Shown: positions 1 through 4,805 of the stretch, piece by piece | Layout of the letters: each line of letters opens with the position of its first letter | Numbering within the stretch: the stretch's first letter is position 1 | Origin: Candidatus Levyibacteriota bacterium | Lineage (GTDB): Bacteria; Patescibacteriota; Microgenomatia; Levybacterales; UBA12049 | Assembly (NCBI GenBank): GCA_003173995.1 | Contig: PRDT01000040.1 | Span: 1 to 5,648 of the forward strand | DNA: 5,648 bases | Direction of reading: 5' to 3' | Made by a program: the position numbers and the translations under genes | Notes under the pieces: model-generated | What the model was told of the DNA's origin: nothing | What the model saw: the letters and a program-made list of their open reading frames with translations, nothing else | The model's database searches: none

Positions 1-164
1 GAGATAAAAGGGATATTGTTCTCTTTACAATATGAAGGGACCGCATCAATTGGACTCATTTCTGTGGTCACGACAAGACGAAGATCATAATCCTTTTGGA
101 GAAACTCTATAATTGGAATAACAAATTCAGAAGCGCCAAAAAAAATAGTAGGTTGCTTGGTCAT
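1..164 (-). CDS. fmt: Formyltransferase N-terminus, probable methionyl-tRNA formyltransferase (partial)
   Basis: The 54 visible codons read from an ATG at 164 towards the left edge; the rest of the gene lies outside the window. The protein begins MTKQPTIFFGASEFVIPIIE, which matches the first beta strand and glycine loop of the formyltransferase fold (Fmt typically has I-x-F-x-G-T-P-x-F-A). It then reads LRLVVTT and ends with NNIPFIS, comparable to the GLPVFQP region of Escherichia coli Fmt. Methionyl-tRNA formyltransferase formylates initiator Met-tRNA from 10-formyl-THF in the cytosol. The gene starts 18 bases after the def stop codon, the classical def-fmt pairing, so co-transcription is likely. 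No Shine-Dalgarno is visible. A weak extended -10-like TGGTAAACA lies 7 bases before the ATG. The basic DRPAGRGKK-type loop of ordinary Fmt is absent. The downstream catalytic residues cannot be seen, so another formyltransferase-fold enzyme is possible. Confidence 0.75.
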   Translation of the reverse strand, partial: MTKQPTIFFGASEFVIPIIEFLQKDYDLRLVVTTEMSPIDAVPSYCKENNIPFI

Positions 165-182
165 AGGATATTGTTTACCAAA

Positions 183-734
183 TTATATTTCTAATGGCTC
201 GAATACATCTTCGCCATCATCGTCTTTGTGGGACTTGTAGAGTCTTCCTTGCTGCTCAAGCACTCTTCTTGGGAAAAGGATACCTTCCAAGTGGTCATGC
301 TCATGTTGGATAATGGTTGCGGGCCAGCCTGAAAACACCTTGGTATACGTCTTACCACTCTCATCCATATAGGTAACTTCTGCTTTTGGAGCTCTTTCTA
401 CAGTACCCCAAATATCTTTTAGTGACAGACATCCTTCTAATTTGGTGCGTGATTTTTTTGATTTTGTCTTTCCAGTCTTGTTTTCTGTTGGATAAATAAG
501 CGTAACAACAGGATTCATAAACACACTAAATGGAGAATCCTTTTCAGGCTTAATGATAAAAAGCTGGAGAGACTTGCCAACTTGAGGAGCTGCAATTCCA
601 ACGCCTTCTGGGTCAGATGCAGTAACTAAGGTATGTTTCATTTCTGCAATAAGATCCAGTAACTCTTTATCAATTTTTGTAATTTTCTTTGCTTTTTCAG
701 ATAGCACTGGTTGTGGTGCTTGGACAATTTCCAT
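183..734 (-). CDS. def: Peptide deformylase
   Basis: A 183-residue enzyme that removes the formyl group from the N-terminal methionine of nascent proteins in the cytosol. All three deformylase motifs are present: GVGIAAPQVG (residues 44-53), EGCLS (100-104) and HEHDHLEG (144-151). The expected metal ligands are Cys102, His144 and His148, with Glu145 as catalytic base and Gln51 in the active site. A lysine-rich stretch (residues 86-98, seven Lys/Arg) inserted just before EGCLS lengthens that loop, and an acidic tail (DDDGED, 171-176) follows the catalytic helix. The reading frame stays open 15 codons upstream to 779. I chose the ATG at 734 because the upstream codons encode a TGGTATAAT promoter element ending six bases before this ATG, and because MEIVQAPQPVL is the normal family N-terminus. 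The gene is first in a unit with fmt. Confidence 0.95.
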   Translation of the reverse strand: MEIVQAPQPVLSEKAKKITKIDKELLDLIAEMKHTLVTASDPEGVGIAAPQVGKSLQLFIIKPEKDSPFSVFMNPVVTLIYPTENKTGKTKSKKSRTKLEGCLSLKDIWGTVERAPKAEVTYMDESGKTYTKVFSGWPATIIQHEHDHLEGILFPRRVLEQQGRLYKSHKDDDGEDVFEPLEI

Positions 735-771
735 GAGGGTATTATACCATGAGCTTGACACCAAATGACAA
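735..771 (-). promoter_or_regulatory. def promoter, extended -10, probably leaderless
   Basis: On the minus strand a perfect TATAAT (746-741) is preceded by TG with one intervening base (TGGTATAAT), an extended -10 element. A TTGTCA (771-766) lies 19 bases upstream as a possible -35. Only six bases (ACCCTC) separate the -10 from the def ATG at 734, so transcription starting about seven bases downstream would begin at or next to the start codon. That leaves no room for a Shine-Dalgarno. The element overlaps the divergent plus-strand promoter. Confidence 0.75.
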
Positions 772-790
772 ACTTGCAATGCTTAACGTA
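755..790 (+). promoter_or_regulatory. Putative promoter of the membrane cassette
   Basis: A consensus -35 TTGACA sits at 755-760. At 17-base spacing the -10 position reads AATGCT (778-783), a poor match with only three consensus bases. A start seven bases further on would be at about 790, the ATG of the first cassette gene, which would again be leaderless. No Shine-Dalgarno precedes that ATG, which fits this reading. The -35 is well supported; the -10 is weak and may depend on an activator. Confidence 0.45.
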
Positions 791-1188
791 TGTTGAATTT
801 AGCAGTTTTCTTAGGAGGAATGGCAGTTGGACTTCTTTTTGAGGCTATTTTTATGGCAATTTCTGAAAAAATACATGGAAAGCCTATCCGTGTAACGCAT
901 CATTTTTCATTTGCAAAAAAAATCAGTATGTGGACTCTACCTATTTGGGGATTTGTTGCCGTGTTGTCGATAACAAGTACCCATTATTTACTATTTTTCT
1001 TTATTGCAGCGATAGGTGGTACCATAGCTGAATTTGCTCTCGGAAAATTTTTGGAATTAGCATTCAAAACAAGAATTTGGACCTATAAGCATGGCCAATT
1101 AGGTAAATACACGAGTCTTTATTCTTTTCCATACTGGGGAGCAGGAGGCCTTTTCTTTTTAGCATTAGCACACCTTGTAGGAATATGA
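790..1188 (+). CDS. Small four-helix membrane protein, first gene of the cyclase-like cassette
   Basis: A 132-residue, very hydrophobic protein with about four membrane segments (near residues 3-24, 46-62, 66-92 and 113-131). Between helices 3 and 4 it carries GTIAEFALGKFLE and then RIWTYKHGQLGKYTSLYS followed by PYWG. This resembles the E-x3-G-x3-E...W-x-Y...LxG...SL..S..WG pattern of the CmpB-type 'putative ABC transporter type IV' membrane family. It also loosely echoes the W...G...P core of the next two genes, but without their glutamate. Its 3' end overlaps the next gene by four bases (ATGA), so translation is probably coupled. The start at 790 was chosen for its position relative to the TTGACA box. 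An internal ATG at 820 has AGGAGG only one base upstream, which is too close. The function is not known; association with the cyclase-like pair is inferred from the operon. Confidence 0.8.
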   Translation: MLNLAVFLGGMAVGLLFEAIFMAISEKIHGKPIRVTHHFSFAKKISMWTLPIWGFVAVLSITSTHYLLFFFIAAIGGTIAEFALGKFLELAFKTRIWTYKHGQLGKYTSLYSFPYWGAGGLFFLALAHLVGI

Positions 1189-1517
1189 TAGAACAGCTGT
1201 GGAATTTAACCTATTTACGTTGGCATATTCTGTTTACTTTTCTTCCAACAATTGTGTTGTGGGCTATTTGGGGAAAGTATTTTCTCAACTATAAGAAGAC
1301 AATTATTGTTATCTCAGTACTTTGTATTATGTGGGGGTTTCTTTTTGATATGACAGCCTCACCACTACTGCATGTTTGGTATTTTCCAACAGCAGGGAAA
1401 ATAGGTATCTGGTTCTGGCATTTACCAATTGAAGAATATCTTTTTCTTCTCCTTGTTCCACAAGAGCTGACCTGTATATTTCTTTTACTAAGGAGGGTTT
1501 TGTACAAACGTGGTTAA
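1185..1517 (+). CDS. Lycopene cyclase domain protein (CrtYc/CrtYd-like subunit)
   Basis: A 110-residue membrane protein with three predicted helices (about residues 14-32, 38-57 and 85-104). It carries the family hallmarks of the heterodimeric/CarR-type lycopene cyclase domain: FLFD (Asp55), then W-Y-F (Trp65), a glycine at 74, and the catalytic-type motif LPIEEYLF with Pro81, Glu83 and Glu84. In characterised systems two such domains, as adjacent small genes or as a fusion, cyclise the ends of lycopene to beta-carotene in the membrane. The length is typical of a single subunit. The start overlaps the previous gene by ATGA, and the 3' end overlaps the next gene by eight bases. The domain call is fairly firm. 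The substrate is inference, because no phytoene synthase, desaturase or carotenoid oxygenase lies in this window. Confidence 0.8.
   Translation: MIEQLWNLTYLRWHILFTFLPTIVLWAIWGKYFLNYKKTIIVISVLCIMWGFLFDMTASPLLHVWYFPTAGKIGIWFWHLPIEEYLFLLLVPQELTCIFLLLRRVLYKRG
1489..1498 (+). promoter_or_regulatory. Strong Shine-Dalgarno for the third cassette gene
   Basis: TAAGGAGGG lies inside the end of the preceding gene. AGGAGG ends 13 bases before a GTG (1510) and 25 bases before an ATG (1522). It favours the GTG as start codon. It is the only canonical ribosome binding site seen at a plausible distance from a start codon in this window. Confidence 0.6.
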
Positions 1518-1833
1518 TTACATGTATTTGCTCCTCAATGGTATCTTTTTTAGCGTTTCATGTTTATTTTTCTTCCTCAGATATCCAAAGGAGATAAAAA
1601 AGTCATTCAAATTAGTACTCGCAGGAAGTATATTTGGCTTTTTGGGTTATTTCCTCACAGAGCTTCCAGCCACATACTGGGGAGCGTGGACATACTATAG
1701 AAATAGTGTTTTGGGTATTTATATTGGTAAAAGTGTTATCGAGACCCTCCTTTGGGCAGTACTTCTTGGAGCAATTATGGGCGTTGCTGTTTCAGTCTTT
1801 GCCTCACGTGAGGAAAAAGGAAAAGGCTTCTAA
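1510..1833 (+). CDS. Divergent lycopene cyclase domain protein, second subunit
   Basis: A 107-residue membrane protein with helices near residues 4-23, 34-52 and 75-98. Aligned without gaps to the previous gene, Trp60, Gly69-Ile70, Tyr71, Ile77 and Glu78 match its Trp65, Gly74-Ile75, Trp76, Ile82 and Glu83. Both have the same 18-residue spacing from Trp to Glu. This pairing of two single-domain genes is the expected layout of a CrtYc/CrtYd heterodimer. Differences from the family are clear: the proline before the motif is Val76, the second glutamate of P-x-E-E is Thr79, and the upstream Asp is replaced by Thr50-Glu51. The GTG start is chosen because a strong AAGGAGG precedes it; the ATG at 1522 would drop only four residues. 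The C-terminus is a short charged tail (SREEKGKGF). The role is probably as the non-catalytic or half-site partner. Confidence 0.7.
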   Translation: MVNYMYLLLNGIFFSVSCLFFFLRYPKEIKKSFKLVLAGSIFGFLGYFLTELPATYWGAWTYYRNSVLGIYIGKSVIETLLWAVLLGAIMGVAVSVFASREEKGKGF

Positions 1834-1842
1834 TCCTATAGC

Positions 1843-1871
1843 TTTCTTTTTTGAAGGAAATTTTGTATAAT
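1843..1871 (+). promoter_or_regulatory. Promoter of the lysine-free protein gene
   Basis: A perfect TATAAT at 1866-1871 is preceded by a poor -35 candidate (TTTCTT, 1843-1848, 17-base spacing). Eight bases separate the -10 from the ATG at 1880, so the mRNA would have no leader or one of a base or two. No Shine-Dalgarno is present. The promoter makes this gene an independent unit, 46 bases after the cassette. Confidence 0.65.
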
Positions 1872-1879
1872 TTCCACCT

Positions 1880-2236
1880 ATGTCACAAGAACGATTGCGA
1901 ATAGCTTTCGCCCCTAATAGACGATGGGTTGCAGAATTGGCATTGCGACAATTTAGACGCTATGCAACAGATCAAGATTTTACCTATGAAGAAAATCGAT
2001 GGACTCATGAATGGGCTATAACGGCTGACCAAAGAGCACAAAGACAATGGTCACATTTAGGTGCTATTGTCAGAGCTGCCACAATTTTTGAAAGGCAAGT
2101 AAGAGAACAAGAAGGGGTACAGGCACAGCAAGCAATTCAGGATATGGTAACTGAGAGAGTCAGTTGGTTTGCAGAAGGATTTTTTAGAAGAAGACAAGGT
2201 TTACCAGCAGTAGATCAATCTAATCTTTCTTATTAA
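1880..2236 (+). CDS. Hypothetical lysine-free, Arg/Gln-rich soluble protein
   Basis: A 118-residue protein that I do not recognise. It has no signal peptide or membrane segment and looks almost entirely helical, with a long predicted helical stretch at about residues 48-106. Its composition is odd for an AT-rich genome: 17 Arg, 14 Gln and five Trp (16, 41, 45, 57, 96), with no Lys and no Cys. Basic clusters occur at residues 14-15, 23-27 and 103-105 (RRR), which could suit nucleic acid or membrane-surface binding, but no known binding motif is visible. The reading frame is supported by a clean TATAAT eight bases upstream of the ATG, by the absence of a longer overlapping alternative, and by a protein-like alternation of hydrophobic and charged residues. 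It is followed by non-coding DNA. Confidence 0.75.
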   Translation: MSQERLRIAFAPNRRWVAELALRQFRRYATDQDFTYEENRWTHEWAITADQRAQRQWSHLGAIVRAATIFERQVREQEGVQAQQAIQDMVTERVSWFAEGFFRRRQGLPAVDQSNLSY

Positions 2237-2293
2237 TTCCCCAAATGGCAAAGAGTAGAGGTTGAATATTACTTTTTGAAGGCAAGATCATCC
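2237..2293. other. Short AT-rich intergenic spacer
   Basis: Non-coding sequence between the stop of the lysine-free protein gene and the tandem repeat. I see no convincing hairpin with a T-run here, so no terminator for the plus-strand gene is identified. Confidence 0.5.
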
Positions 2294-2352
2294 TTCCGCG
2301 CCTGTCTCGTTTCTCTCGCAGGCGAGCTTATAAATTTCTTGAAATTTACTCC
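2294..2352 (-). repeat. Double-hairpin repeat, copy A
   Basis: A 59-base unit that begins TTCC and ends ACTCC on the plus strand. It holds two inverted repeats: CGCCTG (2299-2304) with CAGGCG (2319-2324), and TAAATTT (2331-2337) with AAATTTA (2342-2348). It abuts copy B, which has the same order of elements. The strand is given as minus because the neighbouring copy is transcribed with the minus-strand gene; the true orientation is unknown. No T-run follows either hairpin, so it is not a standard terminator. Confidence 0.75.
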
Positions 2353-2415
2353 TTCCACGCTTGTCTGCGGCTACGCCTTGCAAGCGAGCTCGTAATTTTG
2401 TTGCAAAATTACTCC
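2353..2415 (-). repeat. Double-hairpin repeat, copy B, overlapping a gene end
   Basis: A 63-base unit with the same layout as copy A. CGCTTG (2358-2363) pairs with CAAGCG (2381-2386), and GTAATTTTG (2392-2400) pairs perfectly with CAAAATTAC (2404-2412) around a three-base loop. The first stem differs from copy A by a matched C-G to T-A change. The unit reaches into the last codons of the ligase-like gene, whose TAA (2411-2409) lies inside the second hairpin. Confidence 0.75.
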
Positions 2416-4622
2416 GCTCCCCAGGCTTTGAGGGCTTGATTGGCTTGTTGATCGTCTTTTGAAAAATGATCTAAAATATAGTGCATTTCATCAACTGCTT
2501 TTTGCTGCTTTGCTGCGTCAACAATACGTCCACTGCTATCAACTGCTAGGGAATGATAGAAAAGTCCCAAGGCATAATACGCATCTTTATAATCTGGCTT
2601 GAGCTGTACTGTCTTTTCAAGTGCAGTAATTGCCTCAGACAGATGTCCAGACTGTCCATAAATAAGCCCTAAATTATAGGCAATTTTTGCATCGGTTGGT
2701 GCCAGGGATGCTGCTTTTTGAATAGCAGTAAGCGCTTCTGCATAATAATTTGGATTTTGGGGAGCAAGCATGTAAAGAATTCTAACTCGAGATTTCCAGA
2801 ATGTGACATTATTTGGATGTGAGGCAACAAGAGAGCTACTTACACCAACTGCTTCTTCTGCGAGTTGGGCTGCAGTTGTTGCATTATTTTGTTGGGCAAG
2901 CGCTGCTGCAAGGACTGCGTCATTGATAGAAAGCTCATCTTGAAATACTGGCTCTGCTTGATCTTGTTGGACAGCTTGGTGAAGAGGAGTATACGCTGTC
3001 TGATATTCACCTGCATGGTCTAAATTGTATCCAAGTGCATAGAGCTTGTCAGAGCTCCACATATTGAATAAAACCGAGAGGAAGTAAAGGGACACAAGAC
3101 CAACTCCGCTGAGTCCAACCCATTGAAATCCGGATACGCTTATACTCTCACTGGCATTCTTTGGAAAGAGAACCATCTTTTTCGTGGTAAGCACATCTTG
3201 TACCAAGAAGACAAATCCTGGAATAAGAAAAAGGAAGATATTCATAATAACAACTGAAAAGCCGAAGAAATTAGTCACGAGTGTACCAACATATGCTGCG
3301 AGCAGGGCAGCAACAAGATATTGTCTGTCCTGTGATACATCTTCTTCTTTTGAATCTTTATACCAACGCTTTTTTGCAAGGAATAAGAAGAAGACTATCA
3401 TCACAAGGTAAGTACCAAGTCCGAAAGCACCTGTTGTTGCAAGGTAATTGAGGTACTCATTGTGTGCTTTGTTATATAAATAGTCCCATTCAGAAGTCAG
3501 ATTGTGTGCTGCTGGTCTATTTTGGTAATAAGCAAAAGCAAATGTCTCAACACCTGTTCCGATAATTGGGTGTGAAAGCCATGCTTTGATAGCGCCTTCC
3601 CAGACATACAGACGAATTTTACCAGAATCTGTTCCGCCAAACTCTCCTGCAGGTTGTGCTGGTGTTGTTGGCTTACTATCAGAAGTAGGAGCTGCTTGTT
3701 GACTTACTTTTGGCGTGAGAGCTTGTCGGAGGCCAATAAAGGTAAAGCGGTCTATCTGGTCAAATGGACTTCCAATGAAAAAGGTGATGACAAGAAGGCT
3801 TGCAAGAATGCCAACAAATGCAACTTGTTGCTTAAAAAAGCTCTTTAAAGTGGCTCGATGCGTCCAGACGACCATACCAATAAGTGTCAAAAGGGCAAAT
3901 CCAAGTCCAACAAATCCAGACTTTGCGCGAGTATAGATAAGGTCTACATAGAAAAGGATAGTTGTCAAAAAGAAAATACCTGCCCACAATTTTCTCTTCT
4001 CTTTCCAGAAATGAAGCGTTGCATGGATGGCAAGGGGAATAAGTGCAACTAAATATGCAGCAAGCCAGTCAGGCTGACCAAGTGTTGAGAAAATTCTGAC
4101 TTTTGGTTGGAATGCAAATGTCCAGCAGGAGACATCAAGAGTCCCTCGGAAGACAAAACAAGTTGGATCGTAGCCAAAATGACTGGGAAGTCCCCACAAG
4201 GCAACAGCTGCTCCTCCTAAAAGTATTGCAGATACATAGGAAGCAATTTGCTTTTTTGTGACATTACTAACAAAGGCATAATATAAAAGAACATAGCTAA
4301 AAAGTGACAAGAAGCCACCGTTAAAGCGAGAATAGTAGCCCCACCATGAAATTCGTGGATCTATAGAAAAAATAGTTGAGACAAGCTGGGAAAGAAGAAA
4401 AAGAAGGATAGGGATATCAAGAGGAGTTCTTTGGAGTCTAAATTGCTTTTCAACAATGCTTTTTCCAACCCACGCGCCAACTATAATAATAGTTAGCCCA
4501 AAGGTAATCCACATTTTGTTAAATTCAAAAAGCTCTGAAGTATCTGAAAAGAATACCAGTGGTACAAGAAGAAAAAGCGCGAAAAAAGACCAACGAAGTA
4601 ATCTGTCTAAAAAGCTAAACAT
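2409..4622 (-). CDS. O-antigen ligase/polymerase-like (Wzy_C) membrane protein with C-terminal TPRs
   Basis: A 737-residue polytopic membrane protein. Residues about 10-475 form some 10-12 hydrophobic helices. The Wzy_C/O-antigen ligase signature appears as TRAKSGFVGL (231-240), then GAIKAWLSHPIIGTGVETF (343-361), and KAHNEYLNYLATTGAFGLG (385-403) with His387. The intervening external loop holds a Ser/Thr/Pro/Gln-rich linker (about 305-330). A further helix lies at 501-520. The C-terminus is helical-repeat sequence; the clearest TPR is at about 646-679, and less regular repeats lie at 523-556 and 680-720. Members of this superfamily transfer or polymerise lipid-linked glycans, or glycosylate proteins, on the outer face of the membrane. 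The acceptor here is unknown. The ATG at 4622 was chosen over an upstream start at 4745 because that extension would run through a terminator and a TGGTACAAT promoter element. MFSFLDRLLRW is a normal start for this family. Confidence 0.88.
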   Translation of the reverse strand: MFSFLDRLLRWSFFALFLLVPLVFFSDTSELFEFNKMWITFGLTIIIVGAWVGKSIVEKQFRLQRTPLDIPILLFLLSQLVSTIFSIDPRISWWGYYSRFNGGFLSLFSYVLLYYAFVSNVTKKQIASYVSAILLGGAAVALWGLPSHFGYDPTCFVFRGTLDVSCWTFAFQPKVRIFSTLGQPDWLAAYLVALIPLAIHATLHFWKEKRKLWAGIFFLTTILFYVDLIYTRAKSGFVGLGFALLTLIGMVVWTHRATLKSFFKQQVAFVGILASLLVITFFIGSPFDQIDRFTFIGLRQALTPKVSQQAAPTSDSKPTTPAQPAGEFGGTDSGKIRLYVWEGAIKAWLSHPIIGTGVETFAFAYYQNRPAAHNLTSEWDYLYNKAHNEYLNYLATTGAFGLGTYLVMIVFFLFLAKKRWYKDSKEEDVSQDRQYLVAALLAAYVGTLVTNFFGFSVVIMNIFLFLIPGFVFLVQDVLTTKKMVLFPKNASESISVSGFQWVGLSGVGLVSLYFLSVLFNMWSSDKLYALGYNLDHAGEYQTAYTPLHQAVQQDQAEPVFQDELSINDAVLAAALAQQNNATTAAQLAEEAVGVSSSLVASHPNNVTFWKSRVRILYMLAPQNPNYYAEALTAIQKAASLAPTDAKIAYNLGLIYGQSGHLSEAITALEKTVQLKPDYKDAYYALGLFYHSLAVDSSGRIVDAAKQQKAVDEMHYILDHFSKDDQQANQALKAWGAE

Positions 4623-4628
4623 ATTCTT

Positions 4629-4637
4629 ATTGTACCA
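4629..4637 (-). promoter_or_regulatory. Extended -10 promoter of the ligase-like gene
   Basis: On the minus strand TGGTACAAT (4637-4629) is an extended -10 with one mismatch to TATAAT. Six bases (AAGAAT) separate it from the ATG at 4622, the same geometry as the def promoter. The 17-base -35 position reads TGTTGG, a poor match, so the TG extension probably carries recognition. The transcript would be leaderless. Confidence 0.7.
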
Positions 4638-4675
4638 TGAAGAATTCAAAACCAACAGGCACTTCTTATTTCCGA

Positions 4676-4735
4676 CAAAAATAAAAGCACCCTTTTTATA
4701 ACCGCAAAAGCGGTCTCCACAGGGGAGAAGGGTGC
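4676..4735 (-). terminator. Branched intrinsic terminator
   Basis: An eight-base outer stem, GCACCCTT (4687-4694) with AAGGGTGC (4728-4735), encloses two smaller hairpins: ACCGC-AAAA-GCGGT (4701-4714) and CTCC-ACAGG-GGAG (4715-4727). On the minus strand the outer stem is followed by TTTTATTTTTG, a T-rich tail. There is no T-run on the plus side, so it terminates leftward transcription from the GC-richer gene and insulates the ligase-like gene. Confidence 0.8.
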
Positions 4736-4768
4736 AGTGATGCAAGTTGTGGCATGGGGAAAGGAAAC

Positions 4769-4803
4769 TACACCTTACGGTGCAGGGTTACTGCCTTGGG
4801 CAG
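4769..4803 (-). other. Two small hairpins in the 3' untranslated region
   Basis: Between the stop at 4806 and the terminator lie CTGCC-TTG-GGCAG (4791-4803, five perfect pairs) and TACACC-TTAC-GGTGCA (4769-4784). The second reads TGCACC-GTAA-GGTGTA on the minus strand, with a GNRA-type loop. They would follow the stop codon directly in the mRNA. Their role is unknown; protection of the 3' end is one possibility. Confidence 0.4.
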
Positions 4804-4805
4804 CA

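Noticed and set aside
182..187. TATAAT on the minus strand at the end of def as a promoter for fmt
   Set aside because: It coincides with the last codons and stop of def. The 17-base gap to the fmt ATG breaks the leaderless pattern and no -35 is evident.
735..779. Upstream extension of def by 15 codons to an ATG at 779
   Set aside because: The extra codons consist of the TGGTATAAT promoter and its spacer, and deformylases begin at the MEIVQAP-type N-terminus.
813..822. AGGAGG followed by ATG as an alternative start for the first cassette gene
   Set aside because: Only one base separates the motif from the ATG, and this start would remove much of the first membrane helix.
1289..1507. Minus-strand open frame across the second cassette gene
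   Set aside because: It is antisense to a gene with clear domain motifs, and its protein looks like no membrane or soluble family.
1634..1870. Plus-strand open frame overlapping the third cassette gene in another frame
   Set aside because: It overlaps the better-supported cyclase-like frame, has no ribosome binding site, and ends inside the next promoter.
2294..2415. Tandem repeat read as a CRISPR array or as a bidirectional terminator
   Set aside because: There are only two copies that abut without spacers, and no T-run follows either hairpin on either strand.
3184..4052. Several plus-strand open frames opposite the ligase-like gene
   Set aside because: They are short and overlap each other antisense to a well-supported gene, with no promoter or domain signal.
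4623..4745. Upstream extension of the ligase-like gene by 41 codons to 4745
   Set aside because: It would translate through the branched terminator and the TGGTACAAT promoter, and it has no family-like sequence.
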